Source: Beta vulgaris subsp. vulgaris
Lineage: Eukaryota > Streptophyta > Magnoliopsida > Caryophyllales > Amaranthaceae
Assembly: GCF_026745355.1 (NCBI RefSeq)
Contig: NC_079204.1
Coordinates: forward strand, 53,030,532-53,094,531
DNA length: 64,000 nt
Direction: 5' to 3'
A model generated the notes under the pieces. The model saw nothing but the letters and a program-made list of their open reading frames with translations. It ran no database searches and was not told the origin of the DNA. Below, in pieces: positions 1 through 12,154 of the stretch. Both the position numbers and the translations under genes were made by a program. Position 1 is the stretch's first letter. Every line of letters starts with the position of its first letter.

Positions 1-446
1 TTAATTCCACTTTAACCACCCAAAACCACCACATCGTCCTCTTCACTCCGGTAAGCTCGTCAACCCCTACATTCTCTTTCTCTCTCGCTTGCACCGACTT
101 CTCTCTTTGTTGTTTTTCTTCGATGTTGTAATCCCTAATTGAATTAAAAAAAATTATGCTGAAGCTATAAATCGAGATATTCGGGCATTTTTTCCCATAA
201 GAAATTAAGCCTAAAGAAGAAATAAAAGGAAAATAATTAATTGCCTTTCAACTCTCATTAATGACTTTGGGTATTTTGCTTATTTTAGATTTAGAAGATC
301 TGGGTGTTTTGTTCAAACCTAACCCATTAACAATTTTGGGTATTTCCTTCAAATCTCATTAACTCGGAAATTTAAATTTTTGGTTAATCCAATTAACATA
401 TCTTTGGGAAGGATAGAGAGGGAAAAACAATACATAGAGCAGTGCA
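1..446. other. Unassigned AT-rich DNA
   Basis: No coding potential or recognisable element is seen. The first 120 bases include a CT-rich run of the sort found in plant leader regions, with a possible donor at 51-52, so the tail of an upstream gene or transposon leader cannot be excluded. The short open frames here are interrupted and low in complexity. Confidence 0.4.
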
Positions 447-498
447 TGAGAGAGAGATCGAGAGAGAGAGAGCGAGAGTGTGTGTGTGTGTGTGTGTG
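447..498. repeat. Compound GA/GT microsatellite
   Basis: An uninterrupted dinucleotide tract runs from (GA)n, broken by two TC/GC steps, into about nine GT units. It probably varies in length between individuals. The minus-strand open frame through it (rich in His-Thr and Leu-Ser) is a by-product of the repeat. Confidence 0.9.
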
Positions 499-1204
499 AG
501 TCGAGAGGACTGAGGGGTGGCTGGTTTGTTAGAAAGGTGCATGCAATGGGGGTGCTTCTGGTAGTAGTCGAGGAGTGGAAGTAGGACTGCGTGGTTTTGA
601 AGGGGTGGGTGGTGGTGCAAAGTAGGTTTTTGGGTAGTTGGTGAGGTGGTTAAAGTGGAAGGTGATGGTGCTGGTGCTGGTGGATTTCGTGGATGGAGAT
701 GAGGTTAATGGTGGGGTGGTTATGGAGGAAGGGTTTAATTAGTTAGATTAATTAGGTTTAATTAATTAAGTTTAAAGGTTGATTACAAGATATGATTAAA
801 TTAGTGAAAAGGGATATGCATGTTGTATTATTTTTGTAAAACTAAGTATTTGGTGAATTTTGAAAATATAAATGATATACGGTCGGGGAAATATGGTGAA
901 AAAATCGATAATAATAACAACTTTTTTTATAATATATCTTTTGTGGAAACAACACATTATTTTTCACTTTTTATCTATGTCCCACCTTGTAGCCGGATTT
1001 CACCTCTATGCGAATACAAATTACGCTCAATTATATAGTAATGTAGTATATTGTTGCTACTTGTCTTCTTCTCGTCTGTTCCAGTTTTTATTCAAACAAT
1101 GTGATGCAGTAAATTAAAATAAGTGTCATAGTCTATAGCCAATTAGCCATTCCATATATTATCGAATCTACTGCAAGTTTTCTACTATAATGATAGGGAT
1201 CACA
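499..1204. other. Unassigned intergenic DNA
   Basis: GT-rich sequence to about 730, then AT-rich. Short overlapping frames at 820-1117 have no domain signature. Nothing is supported here. Confidence 0.4.
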
Positions 1205-1668
1205 TTTATGCCTTGTTTAATTTGTTTGAGCTTTTCTTGGTATGGAAACGGATTCAATAAACTGAATCTATTACTCTTTGTTTGGTTTGGGTAGTGCGTT
1301 AACTATTATCCTTATTTGAGGGTAACCTAAACCCTCAAAATGTTACCCTCCAAATTAGAGGAGTAACAAAATCCTTTCCATTCCCTTGCAAGTGATTCAT
1401 TTTCATTGTTGAACCAAAAATCCAATAAAAGTAACAATTATTGTTATCATTATTTCCTTCTACTTGATTCCATTCTCTTTCCACTCCTCTATCTGAACCA
1501 AACGTCCCCTTAGAAGTTTGAAAAGATTAAAACATAACCATACGCGCACACATCAACCGTCATGAATTAGAAGTTCATTTACAATCTATCAATCTCCCGG
1601 ATATGGAATGAAAATGGAATGGAAACAAATAAAGGAGGGAAATGATAACAAAAATAGTTATATTTATT
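1205..1668. repeat. Fold-back repeat remnants
   Basis: The segment near 1440-1510 (ending in a GAACCAAACGT motif) is roughly inverted relative to 1600-1660, giving an imperfect fold-back. Sequence style, including GTTTGGTTC-like ends and repeated TGGAATGGAA, matches the neighbouring PIF-like element, so these are probably decayed relatives. Exact ends are not defined. Confidence 0.4.
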
Positions 1669-2540
1669 GGGTGTTTGGTTCAAGCCATGGAATGGAAATG
1701 AAATGTTAACTATTACCACCAGGCACCAACTAATGAATTTTATTACTTGAGGGCGAGGGGAGGTAACAAATTAGGAGTGTCTATTACCACCAAGTAATTA
1801 ATGGTAATGAATTGGTGAGAGGTTGAACCAACATGAAAAAAAGGGAATCGGTAATTGATTTCGTTTCTTAAACCCTAAAAATAGTAAACCAAACAAGCTC
1901 TTAAATAGTGACAAGAATTGAAGCAATGTACATTAAATCAGATGAAACTGTGGAGAAGATCGAAGAAAAGTAGCAGAAAAAAAATGTAACTATTGTGTTG
2001 ATTTTCATTTTTCACGCACAAGGTGATAACTGGTAATCAGGTAAATAAAAGGTTGGTAGGTCAATCATCAAAAATTTGAAATTTTTGCCCAGGATCCGGC
2101 AATAAAGTGGCTAAGTGGGTATATATACATGTATATATGTATATAAGTTATACGGTGTTCACTTACAAAAAAAAAAATCATGTAAGTTGTTTTTTCGTAA
2201 AAAAAATCATAACAAATTAAATAAGATCTACAAAAAGAAATATCCATAAAACAACAAAAAGTAAGGATTTTGCTCATACTTGATTTCAGACTCAAACAAT
2301 AACAAACTCTTAACATTTAGGAGGCGTGGTTTGTTTCTCTATTTTTGGGCTCAACAAAAGGTATTAATTACTGATTTTCATTCTTCATGTTTGGTTCAAC
2401 CCTTTATCAACTCATTACTATTATTTGATAGTAATCGATATAGTTACTTCTTTCTCTCTCAAGTAACAAAATTCATTATTTGGTAGTAATGACTATCTAC
2501 TATATATATTTACATTCCTTAGCTCGAACCAAACACTTAA
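1669..2540. mobile_element. PIF/Harbinger-like MITE with long inverted arms
   Basis: The left end GGGTGTTTGGTTCAAGCC is mirrored by the right end reading GAACCAAACACTTAA near 2526-2540. Imperfect inversion extends inward over about 1669-1910 against about 2310-2540, including a CCTAAAAATAG / CTATTTTTGGG pair. TTA/TAA trinucleotides flank the ends, as in PIF/Harbinger duplications. No transposase is present, so it would be non-autonomous. The superfamily rests on end sequence and TSD size only. Confidence 0.55.
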
Positions 2541-2545
2541 TAAAC

Positions 2546-3460
2546 AAAATTATTTTTATTAGTATTCCTCTCGTCTATTTGTGTCGATTCCCTATTCATT
2601 TCCTATCTTGAACTAAACGATCCATTAAACTTAAGAAAAACAAAAAGATTGTATTATTTGAAACAATGACCTCTAATAGTTCTTCTTTAGAATAGTACCT
2701 ATACTTAAATTTTATATAATGTTTTCAATTTTCAAAAAAAAAAAATCTAATATACGCAGTACACTTATTAGTCATAAAATAAACTAGAAGTATTAAATAA
2801 TATTTTCTTCAGTGCATATTATAGGCATCAGGAATTAGGTGTTTCAATAGCCCTAGCACAATCTAGCTTCCTATTTAATTAGTAAATTAAATCTCATTTA
2901 TCTATAATTTATCATTAATAATTTATGTTGTCGGGCCTCGACGCTGGTTGCACTTTGTACTTTCTGTGAAAAAGGAATATGCGAAGATCCCATTTTCTTG
3001 GAATTATTCGTTTATACATCCTTGTCCAATGACACATGTATAGTCGCATTATAGGTTCTTTTAATCTTTTCTTGAAAGGAATTTAAAGTCTTATAGGTAT
3101 CAAAAATTATTAAAAGAGATGGTTTAATTTTAAATCGTATTTATCAAAACGTATCATACATCGAGCGATTATACGAGTATGATTTAGCAAAAATGAATGA
3201 TTAATGACTTGTATATACTTGTTTCTTTTAGTGAGGATGATCTTGGATATGTTGGTATCCTAGCCATCTCCATATGGAAGACTAGAGATCGAGTCCTTTG
3301 TTAATTAGTGTGGCGAGAGGAAGGTATGTAGGATCGTTAATTAGCACGGGCCAAGCCTAGATAGAGAACAAGGCTCGATATTTCGTAAATAGTACAATAA
3401 ATAAAATGTATACATTTGAAGTTGATGCAGCAAAATTTAAAATGAAATTCGTTCTTGTTG
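2546..3460. other. Unassigned AT-rich DNA
   Basis: No gene or element with definable ends was seen. A moderately GC-rich patch at about 2930-3000 and another at 3230-3400 have no recognised function. Confidence 0.35.
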
Positions 3461-3462
3461 TA

Positions 3463-3720
3463 CTCCCTTTGTTTTTTTTATCATTCCTACTTTGACTTTG
3501 CACGTTTGCCAATGCACGTTTTAAAACTTAAATATCTTTCATTATATATTAGTAAAAATTATAACGATTGAATATTAATAAAGTACTAATTGAGACGAAT
3601 CAAACAAGACCCCCACATGACTATGTTTTTCTTATAAATTGAGAACATTTGAGAAGATTCTCTCTATGCATGAATAGTGTCAAGATTCTAAGTGAGAAAG
3701 ATAAAAAAAAACAGAGGGAG
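3463..3720. mobile_element. Stowaway MITE (copy 1)
   Basis: Ends read CTCCCTTTG and CAGAGGGAG, a diverged form of the plant Stowaway terminal motif CTCCCTCCGT, flanked by TA on both sides (3461-3462 and 3721-3722). The length of about 258 bp and absence of an ORF fit a Tc1/mariner-class MITE. Internal motifs (TTTGCCAATGCAC, AATCAAACAAGACCCC) recur in the copy at 50764-51019, so the two belong to one family. Confidence 0.85.
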
Positions 3721-3886
3721 TATATATTAGTGAAAAAAAAATCTAATAAAAGTTAAATTATGAATGATGCAATAGTCAAAATATTACCACTAATAAAAAC
3801 AGAACAAGTATAATCTTTGATACACGGTGAGCTATAAAAGATAACGATATAAACAATATTCGATCTCAGATATAGAATACTTCCCC

Positions 3887-3976
3887 CAACATTTTAACTA
3901 GCTAACCAAATGAAAAGTATTCGTCCACCTCCAACATTTTAACTAGCTAACCAAATGAAAAGTATTCGTCCACCTC
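3887..3976. repeat. Perfect 45-bp tandem duplication
   Basis: Two adjacent identical 45-bp copies (3887-3931 and 3932-3976) begin CAACATTTTAACTAGC and end GTCCACCTC. No differences are visible between the copies, so the duplication is either recent or an assembly artefact. Confidence 0.9.
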
Positions 3977-4689
3977 TGATACCAAGAACCGAGTGATTTC
4001 CTTACTACTTCGTCCTCCTTTAATTAGTATGCTCATTTCATTTGGCACGAAGTTCAAGCTAAAGAGACAAGTGAGTCATATAAAAGAGATTAATGATACT
4101 GCATCTAATTATTTTTGTTGAAATTAAAGAGCTGCTCAGTAATCAACAAGGTTGGAAAGTGGAGGATAAACAATACATTTTCTATTTTATAATAATACTT
4201 GCAACCGTTTAATTTTTATTTTTGCCAATGCACATCTTTTATCATTAATATCTCTAATTAACAACTAGTAAAATTAGAGTTGATATTTGAAATTTTTATA
4301 TTGAGACTGATTCGACAACATTAGCATTTTCATTTTATACATCATAAAATAGTTATAGTCGAAGATAATGGATGAATAGTGCATAAGTCAAATGATTGTA
4401 ATTATTAAGGAGAATGTGTACAAAGAATAGTCCCAATTTAAATAAAAAAAGAAATAAAATAATAAGCGAGAATCCAAAAACGAGGGTAATTTATTTAAAA
4501 AAATCAGATGAAGTATCTACAGATAAGTGATCTATGATGAAGCATCTATAGAGTAGCAAAATTATATCTACCGGCTTTCAAATGAAGAATGATAAATGTC
4601 TAATTGTTAGACATTTATAAACATCTATCAACCATGTGGCATCACACAAGTGGGTGCAAAGAAATTTGGAGAAAGCCACATGTCATGAT
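3977..4689. other. Intergenic DNA with degraded Stowaway-like copy
   Basis: Between about 4196 and 4440 the sequence repeats internal motifs of the Stowaway family at 3463 (TTTTTGCCAATGCAC, GATGAATAGTGCATAAGTC), but its terminal motifs are lost. The rest is AT-rich DNA with no supported feature. Confidence 0.4.
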
Positions 4690-5630
4690 GTTGTTTTTCA
4701 AAAAAAAAAAAACTACTTTTGCAATTTTGAAACACGTATATCTCAAAAAATATGCTGTATATAAAAATAAAAAATATACCAATAATCATATATTTTTATT
4801 CACATCCATTTTGTTATAATTTCATCACATTTTTACTTTAACCTACTCTAACCATTATTTAGATTTGTGAAAAAATTAACACAAATACTATTTGTTTATA
4901 CGCAAACACTGTATGTTGTGCACACAAACAATATATGTTGGGTACACAAATACTATTTGCTATACGCACAAAAACTATATGTTCGTTTATCATGAAATTC
5001 ACATATATATCTCAAAAACTATGTTTTAAAAAAATAAAAAAAAATATTAATATTCACATATTTTTATTTTCTACGAATGTCATCCATTTTTTATATAATT
5101 TCATCACATTTTTATTTTACCAATATTCATATATTTTTGTTCTCTACACAACATATATTGTTTGTGTACGCAACATATAGTGTTTGTGTATAAACAAATA
5201 GTGTTTGTGTTAATTTTTTCACAAATCTAAATAATTATTAGAGCAGGGTAAAATAAAAATGTGATGAAATTATATTAAAATGGATGTCTATTTGTAGATA
5301 ATAAAAATATATGAATATTGATATATTTTTTAAATATACTTTTTGATATACTCCCTCCGTCCTTTTTACCCATATTCCTTTTAAGGGTGTTCCTTATTAG
5401 TTTACCCCTTTCTTTTTTTTTTTGCTATTTTTGGAAAGGGACCACAAACTTTTCATCACACATATATTCAACTTTAAGTATAAATAATCTTTTCTCTCTC
5501 TTTGTATGCCCCACAGTACTATTCCTCCTAAAATTCTGTGCAAAAAAAAAGGGGTAAACTAATAGAGGACGGAGGGAGTATACGAGTTATTTCAAAATTG
5601 CAAAAGTAATAATTTTTTTTTTTACAAATA
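4690..5630. mobile_element. Long inverted-repeat element, interrupted by a MITE
   Basis: The left arm (about 4690-4940) is nearly identical to the reverse complement of the right arm (about 5153-5630), apart from the Stowaway MITE at 5351-5578. Matching landmarks are CTTTTGCAATTTTGAAA at 4714 and its complement near 5590, and ATAATTTCATCACATTTTTA near 4816 against its complement near 5258. Each arm is about 240 bp, with a spacer of about 210 bp. No ORF is credible. Long arms without a transposase suggest a fold-back or Mutator-like MITE; the superfamily is not resolved because no clear target duplication was found. Confidence 0.65.
5351..5578. mobile_element. Stowaway MITE nested in the inverted-repeat element
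   Basis: Terminal motifs CTCCCTCCGTCC and GGACGGAGGGAG are perfect inverted copies, flanked by TA at 5349-5350 and 5579-5580. It lies inside the right arm of the fold-back element, so it inserted later. It sits about 340 bp upstream of the first bHLH start codon. Confidence 0.93.
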
Positions 5631-5770
5631 ATATCAACTAACTAATCTAACACGAACTTCAATATTGATATGAAAATAGTACTATATAATGGAAAAAAAG
5701 TACTTCCCTATCCTCTTTTGTCTTTCAATTTTACTTATTATATATTTTCTTGCAACAAAGTACAAGCATC

Positions 5771-5778
5771 TATAAATA
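5771..5778 (+). promoter_or_regulatory. Probable TATA box of the first bHLH gene
   Basis: TATAAATA lies 135 bp upstream of the preferred ATG at 5913, which would give a leader of about 105 nt. It is the best TATA match in this region, but the surroundings are AT-rich, so the call is tentative. Confidence 0.4.
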
Positions 5779-5912
5779 TGTGTACAGCCGATCCAAACTT
5801 CCATGACCAAGTGAAGAGATCGAAATATTTTCCCTCTTATCAAGGAATCAAATCCAAGTCAAAGTTACAACTTAAAGAAAGCCAACATTATTACTCAAAA
5901 CAACATACAAAA

Positions 5913-8241
5913 ATGTTTGAAATGTCTTCATTTTGCCCTCCTTCTTTAGGTTGGGAATATCCCCTAGAGTTAGGAACCAACCAAGCTTTTCCTAATTTTA
6001 ATTTGGATTCTGTACTTCTTGTTGATTTTTCATCATCTCAAGCTCAAGTTTATCAAGAGTGTGATCATATTAAACGAAGTGAATCACCACAAGATACAAG
6101 TTCAACGGATCCTTTTATTGATAATGATAATAATAATAATAACAATGATTATAATCCCATATTATTATCCAAGAAAATCAATCATAATGCAAGTGAAAGA
6201 GTTCGAAGAAAGAAGATCAGCAACTTGTATTCATCTCTACGTAATTTGCTTCCTGAATCAGATCAAAGGGTAAACTTTAATTTAACATTTGCTATTTGTA
6301 GTAGCAAATTTTAGATCTCCATATGAATTCTTATTTGTATTGATATTTTCTTCTTGTTTATATTTTCGAGACGATATTTTAATTTGTTCATCCAATATAA
6401 CATGTAACCCAAGCTTAGCTCGTAATATGTTACATATAAGAAGTTTTTTTAAAAAATTATTGGTTAAATTTAAGATATTTTGGTAACTAATTCAAAATCT
6501 TAGCAAATTAGTTCCTCAAAATATAATAGAAATAAAAATTAAAAAGATTATCCAATGTTTTCAGCTAAATGGAATAAGTTCTTCTATTGTAAAAAATTTC
6601 ATACCTCTATAGGTGAGAAAATATTTAAAGAGAGATTAACATGTTTCATTATTGGTTATTGATTATTGATTTACTAGTAAGTAACTAAATTAATGATGAA
6701 TTATGAACAAGTATATTCACAGTTTTTTTTTATTTATTTATTATTGATGCTAAGTAACTAAGTTGTTACTAAATTCTTAATTGTACCCCAAACTTAATAT
6801 GAAATTTGATTACATCAATGCTCCAATGTGATTTTCTGCATACCAAAACAATCCTTCACATTTTTGTTTAACAAGATGTACTTTGTAATGAAATTGTAAT
6901 AACTTTAGTCCATCTTGTTTTAGAAATACAAAAATTTAACAATATACATCGAACATGTACATTATTATATTAGTTACAACTTTTGCAAGCACTAATTAGT
7001 TTCCATAATGCATGAAATTTTATTACAGAAAAAACTAAGCATTCCAGGAACAGTTGTAAGAGTGGTTGAGTATATACCTGAGCTACAAAAGGAAGTGGAT
7101 GCTCTAACTCGAAAAAGGAATGAGCTTTTACCAAAAGTTTCAGCACTACAAGGAAATGCTAGTGACTTTATTCCAGAGAAAAAGCAAAAAGTATGCACCA
7201 ATAATGAGACAATGTCGTGTTCAATTTCAGCAAATAAATTGGGTGATAAAGAAATGGTGATCCAAATATCAGCATTTGAAAGAATATCATTGTCTGAAGT
7301 GATCTTGCTACTTGAGAAGTATGGTTATGCTGTTCTTGATATTTCTTCTTTCCAATCCTTTGGAGGAACAACATTCTACAATATACATTTACGGGTAAGA
7401 ATTTTATGATTCTTTATGTTTTTGTCCCAACATCACCTTATTCAAAATATAATTAAAGAGAGGGAAACAAAGAAAATTTTAAGGCTTATTTTTGGTAGAT
7501 GATAATAAAAGGTGGAAAGTGTTGTAAAGAAATTATAAATAGATATTGAAGAAAGTTTATTCTTAATATTCGTGCATGATAATACTCGTCCATTCAATAA
7601 AACTTGTGATATTAAGCCGTAATGAAATTTTGTAAATAGAACCGCGCTAGTGTTTAAATTGGAAATTAAGTTTGTTAGATTGTCACGAATCTATATTAAT
7701 ATATTAAAAAAGTGCTCTTAAACAAGAAGTGGTGCCGCATGTTGCTCTTCCTTAGGGTGTTAGTTTTTTACTCCATGAAATTCATAAACGATAAAAGATA
7801 ATTATAGAAATTGCATTGCATACAATTTATTTCCAATTTTAAGCTTATACACTAAAATTTTAACCACTAAACTAAATGATATTTGGTGTTATCATTTTAA
7901 AGTAAATTATTAATAAATTACGGAAAAAAATGATTATTCGAAGCATGACCCTGACCTAAAAACTAGTTATTATACCAAATAGGTCGTGAGGGTACTATTC
8001 GATGCATTAATTACCTCCAAGAAGTTGAGATATATCTTGCTATTTTGTTTAGTTGAATGTTAGAAGTTTTTATTCCTTAATCTAATCTCAAAGTTGTATA
8101 TGTGTGTAACAGATAGAAGGAAGCTACTCGGTAAACTTCGAGACTGTGAATGAAACATTGTTGTCCCTACTTGAGAAGCAGAAGCAGAAACAGAAGCAGA
8201 AGCAAGTTCAGGTGTATTTTACGTGTGGAGGAACAACCTAA
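5913..8241 (+). CDS. bHLH transcription factor, subgroup Ib (bHLH38/39/100/101-like)
   Basis: Three exons are supported by GT-AG sites: 5913-6269, 7029-7394 and 8113-8241 (283 residues). The basic region has His91, Glu95 and Arg99, the E-box/G-box-reading triad, followed by helix 1 (about 100-113), a loop crossing the first intron, and helix 2 starting KKLSIPGTV. The rest of exon 2 resembles the C-terminal ACT-like region of the family. By family knowledge, subgroup Ib proteins act in the nucleus, are induced by iron shortage and pair with FIT to activate root iron uptake; that role is inferred here. The ATG at 5913 is preferred over the open frame from 5670 because it aligns with the paralogue's N-terminus. 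Oddities: an Asn run (71-78) from an AAT repeat, and a Lys/Gln-rich C-terminal extension from a CAGAAG repeat that the paralogue lacks. Confidence 0.88.
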
Positions 8242-8616
8242 AACACATTTTGGTCTTTTAATATCTAACTATTTTGTAAATTGCAATTGATCCAATTATA
8301 TTTTCAGAGTTTAGATAAAAGCTCGTTAATATATGTATCCTCTCTACAATAAGGAACCACTTAACTATTTTATAAGTATATCATTTTATAAGTATCACTT
8401 GGTATATACTCAACCACTGGTTGGTTACTCAATCTTCAGAGCTCAAGTTGAGTTCCATCACTTTTGATGAGATGTCAAATACTTCATCATGAACTGTACC
8501 CCACGACATGCATGAAGTTGAAAGTCCTAAGAAAATTGATGCATATGTTGATATGTTTGGGTATACTTTCAGCTCCGAAACTCCAAATATTCATAAATTT
8601 ATCCATTTATTTCTAC
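8242..8616. other. 3' flank of the first bHLH gene
   Basis: AT-rich flank, probably containing the 3' untranslated region. The short frame starting at 8508 has no recognisable motif and was not called. Confidence 0.4.
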
Positions 8617-9128
8617 AAGTTATCATGATCGATATCCTACTTTGGATCATAGGAATTGGTAGAATTGAATCAGCGGGATCAGATCGTAGGATCATAAGAT
8701 CCTAAAAATTGAGTAAAAGAGAGATTATTATGCTAAAATATAGCGAAAAATTCAATTACTTACCAAAAAAAAAAAAACATGTTAAAAATTTACATATATT
8801 AATTATGACTTATTTCATCAACAAATAGTATTGGTAGTAATTCAGTACTCTAAGATTGAATATGCAGCCAAAACCTAGCTAATTGGAGAAATATAATATG
8901 TGAAATTACTTTATGATTTTTTTTATGATAATAGGATCGGGTTGTAGAGTCGAAGGATCATGAAATCGTATTATAAGATCTTATCATGTATTTTTTGTGG
9001 TTGGTTAGGATCGAATGATCCTACAAAATTAAGATCCTACATACAAAGGATTGGGATCGATGAGTTCCTTCTGAATTGTAGAATAGTAAGATCGTAAGAT
9101 CCTGATCGAGATTTTAACAACAATGCAT
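8617..9128. mobile_element. GATC-rich non-autonomous element (tentative)
   Basis: The segment is dense in GGATC/GATCC words in both orientations at its two ends (8630-8705 and 8935-9110), with an AT-rich centre. The left end GTTATCATGATCGATATCC roughly matches the complement of the right end (GATCGAGATTTTAACAAC). Palindromic subterminal clusters of this kind occur in hAT-like plant elements. No target duplication could be confirmed. Confidence 0.4.
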
Positions 9129-9469
9129 CCATGTACGGATGTACCTTTAACAAATTTGTAAACTTTAAAATAGGACATATTAAAAACACAAATTATGCAA
9201 TAAATGATCTTTGTCTTAGTAATCAATTATGTGGAGTCAAGGACAATTGAATCGGAAATAAGTATTTGATTTCAACATGTGATAGGAGAAAGTCTTGGCG
9301 CATACCCAATATGGGCCAACAGTTGTCCATATCGAGGTATTAAAATAATTTGACAGAAAAAGACAAAATGAGTAAAGTACACCAACATTTTGCACTTGGG
9401 TTAGATACTTCGAGTTGTGAGTTGGATTATGACATAGCACCAGCATCCTTAGTATTTATTGTTTGAGCT

Positions 9470-9711
9470 ACTTGCATTATTACTGACTATATCTCACTTT
9501 GACTCGATAAATATGTTGATGCTCTCCTTTTTGATAATGTCAAAAGGGGAAAGATGAGTATAATACTTAGACTAATGAATGAAATTATCTTGGTTACCAT
9601 GTTACTTGTGAATGTACGTGAATGATGTCATGTTATTTTCCTAATGTGATTAATGGTGCATATTTTGAAGGGGAAGTATTATTTGTTTGTCATCATCTAG
9701 GGGGAATTTTT
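9470..9711 (+). mobile_element. 3' internal remnant of a SIRE-like Ty1/copia element
   Basis: The sequence holds GATAATGTCAAAAGGGGAAA and, just before the LTR, CATCATCTAGGGGGAA, which resembles the purine-rich tract preceding SIRE/Maximus-type 3' LTRs. No protein-coding part survives in the window, so only the last few hundred bases of the internal region remain. SIRE assignment rests on recall of the typical 3' end layout. Confidence 0.55.
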
Positions 9712-10943
9712 TGTGACTCTAAGTTAATGTTATTTTGACGATGATAAACACTTTGTGCTATAACATGTATATATATTTATAATAGTGGTCTAAGAAAGCT
9801 ATCAAGATTAGATGTTCGTGAAAGCTCAAGAACTTGAAGATATGGAATCTTAGGTCTAGTTATATTCTTAGTCGTGTTTATACAATGTAATTAACTTATT
9901 GGAACCTTGTGCTAAATTAGAAATGTGAAATTATGATGGTTATCTATTTTCTTTGAGTTAAGAAAATAGGTAAGTATATTGATTTCATGTATCGATATAA
10001 AAAGGGAATTTTAGTTTCAAAATTGAGTTCATTAAAGAAAACGTTTTTTAAAAAAAGATTTTTTAAAAACCGATTTGAAAAAGGATTTTGTAAAAACCGA
10101 TTTAAAGAGAAATATTTTATAAAAGAATTTCGAAAACAAAAGGATTTTTAATAAAGAAAATAAATAAAAAGAAAAAAGGAAAAATGATTTTTGATAAAAC
10201 GTTTTTTTAGATATAAAAGGTGATTACTAGTTGACTTTGGAGAATTCTTATCTTATAAGGATTGAAAAGAAAAATCAGCTTTTATAAGATAAAGTTTGTT
10301 TTTAAAAAGGAAAAATTTTAGCCCTTAATCTTAAGAGTAAAAGATAATCATAACTTAGAGAAGGATTTTCGTTCAAAAAAAAAGCTATAAAAGGGATTGA
10401 AACTCAATTTCATAGCTCACGTTTTCATATTTAATATCGGAGATTTTGGGAGCTGAAAACTGATTCCCAAAGCACAGAGTTCCAGTGAGTCTAATGTTTC
10501 TAAACAACGATTGTAACGAACCTCTATTTGCTTGAATAAGAAGCACGCTTTTGAAGAATCATTCTTTCTGTAATTTCCATCATTATAGAGAGTAGCAACA
10601 CTTAGAGTTATGTATTGGGGAGCACTACTAGAGTTAGTAGTGGGGAAATCGTATTGTATCAAGAGTTTGATATTTTAGGATTCAAATAATAAAGAGTTTG
10701 TTTGTGTGAATTAACGTAGATCTCAGAGGTGAGATTGAAGCACGTTATTTCTGGTGTCTATTATTTGAACGTTGATTTCATATTGAGGTACTAGTTAGTT
10801 TTCGCAAAAACTTAAATCGGAGAATTTACGAGTGAAAAACACTGTGTTAGGCACAGTGCTATAGCAACGTTTTTGCAAAAACGATTAGTTTTTGCCACTC
10901 AATTCAAACCCCCTCTTCTTGAGTGTCACCTTGTACTCCAACA
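9712..10943 (+). mobile_element. SIRE-like copia LTR (about 1.23 kb)
   Basis: Starts TGTGACTC after a purine-rich tract and ends CTTGTACTCCAACA, giving the TG...CA LTR boundary. The stretch near the end, with GCCACTCAATTCAAACCCCC before a short pyrimidine run, is typical of SIRE-type LTR ends. No primer-binding site follows, so this is a 3' LTR. The 5' half of the element is missing, so no target duplication can be tested. Confidence 0.6.
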
Positions 10944-11452
10944 GTTGGCCTATCTAACAAGTTATATTTATTAATATGCAGGAAGAAGAAGTGCATTCAA
11001 TAAGAAGCGAAAGGAGATTTTCAGTTCAAGTGTCACTACTCTCACTCAAGCAGTGGTGCTAATCGAGCAATGTTCCATCGGAAACTACTCAGTCGTGCTT
11101 ACTGCTTGCTAAGCTCGATAACTTCAAATGCTCGATTCTTCTTGTTCGTTATTTTCATAGAAAAATACACGTTAATTGTAAGCACTCCTCCATTCGTTAT
11201 TTTCTTTTCTTCTTGTTCTCTCCTACATTATTTCTTTTTCTTTTCCTTACTTCTTCCTTTAGCTAACTAATTTTCCAAATAACGAGAAATATAATAACGT
11301 TATTAGCAATGAATAAGTACATGACCTTCAAGCTCCGTTTTTAAGATACTTTCAAGCAATGAAGCATTGCACTTGTGACACATTAAAAAAGCTCAATTTT
11401 TTCCCGGGCTCATGCCTATATATTTCTATTCTTTTTTTTTCCTCAATGTAAT
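10944..11452. other. Unassigned DNA
   Basis: A possible acceptor (TGCAG, about 10977-10981) precedes a short open stretch reading EEEVHSIRSERRFSVQVS before a stop. I could not match it to a family. The remainder is T-rich. Confidence 0.3.
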
Positions 11453-11851
11453 CTAGGATTGTTCATAAATTTCCGTTTTGCTAAATCGGATATCCGATCC
11501 GATTTTTTAAGTTTTTGGATATTTTCGATCGAATATCTTAAAAAGTTCGGGTTGGATATGGGTCAGAATTTTTCATTTTCGGATATCCGAAGATAAAGAC
11601 ATTAGAATTTTTCGGATATCCAATTTCTGTTTTTGAGACCGTATATCCAATGATCCATTTTGAAACTTATTTTATGAACTTTCCTTTGAAAACGTATTTT
11701 TTTAGTTGTCGGATATCCGACCGACCCGATCCGAAACTTATAATATCCAAATTTTTCGGATCGGATTCGAATCACATTATTCCCGATCCAAAATTTTCGG
11801 ATATCCGAAAATTAGAAACGGATCGGATTATCCGAAATGAATATAATCCAC
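11453..11851. mobile_element. hAT-like element with CGGATATCCG palindromes
   Basis: The palindrome CGGATATCCG and its variants occur at least six times in both halves, around a less structured centre. The ends (TAGGATTGTTCAT and the complement of ATGAATATAATCCA) are loosely inverted. Palindrome clusters near the ends are typical of Ac/hAT-type elements, where transposase binds subterminal repeats. There is no transposase and no clean 8-bp duplication. Confidence 0.4.
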
Positions 11852-11970
11852 GTTTAATTTGTTGATAATAGTTAGGTACTAGGTAGCATGATTTTTTTTT
11901 TTAATTCAAGCTAATTATATGAAACCTACGATTTTGATCAATATAATTTTACTCGTCACATAACGAGTTC

Positions 11971-12154
11971 ATTTATCATTCACCCACGTGCACCATGTGC
12001 ATGGTACACCCAAGTATAGTTTTTGTTGATTTGCTCATTTAAAACTCTCCTTCTTTAGTACATTTTTCTTACTTGGACGATCTCAAATGAGCAATGAGCA
12101 GAAATATAACCATTGGTGTATCATATTTACGGTACATCCGGGTGTATGATAAAT
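11971..12154. mobile_element. Small MITE with ATTTATCATNCACCC ends
   Basis: ATTTATCATTCACCC at the left is mirrored by GGGTGTATGATAAAT at the right, giving 15-bp inverted repeats with one mismatch over 184 bp. The next bases, GTGCACC and GGTACAT, extend the pairing partly. There is no ORF. Superfamily and duplication size were not resolved. Confidence 0.65.

Noticed and set aside
5670..5912. In-frame upstream extension of the first bHLH gene (81 extra codons)
   Set aside because: It has no counterpart in the paralogue, spans a likely TATA box and is compositionally non-coding. The ATG at 5913 matches the paralogue's start.
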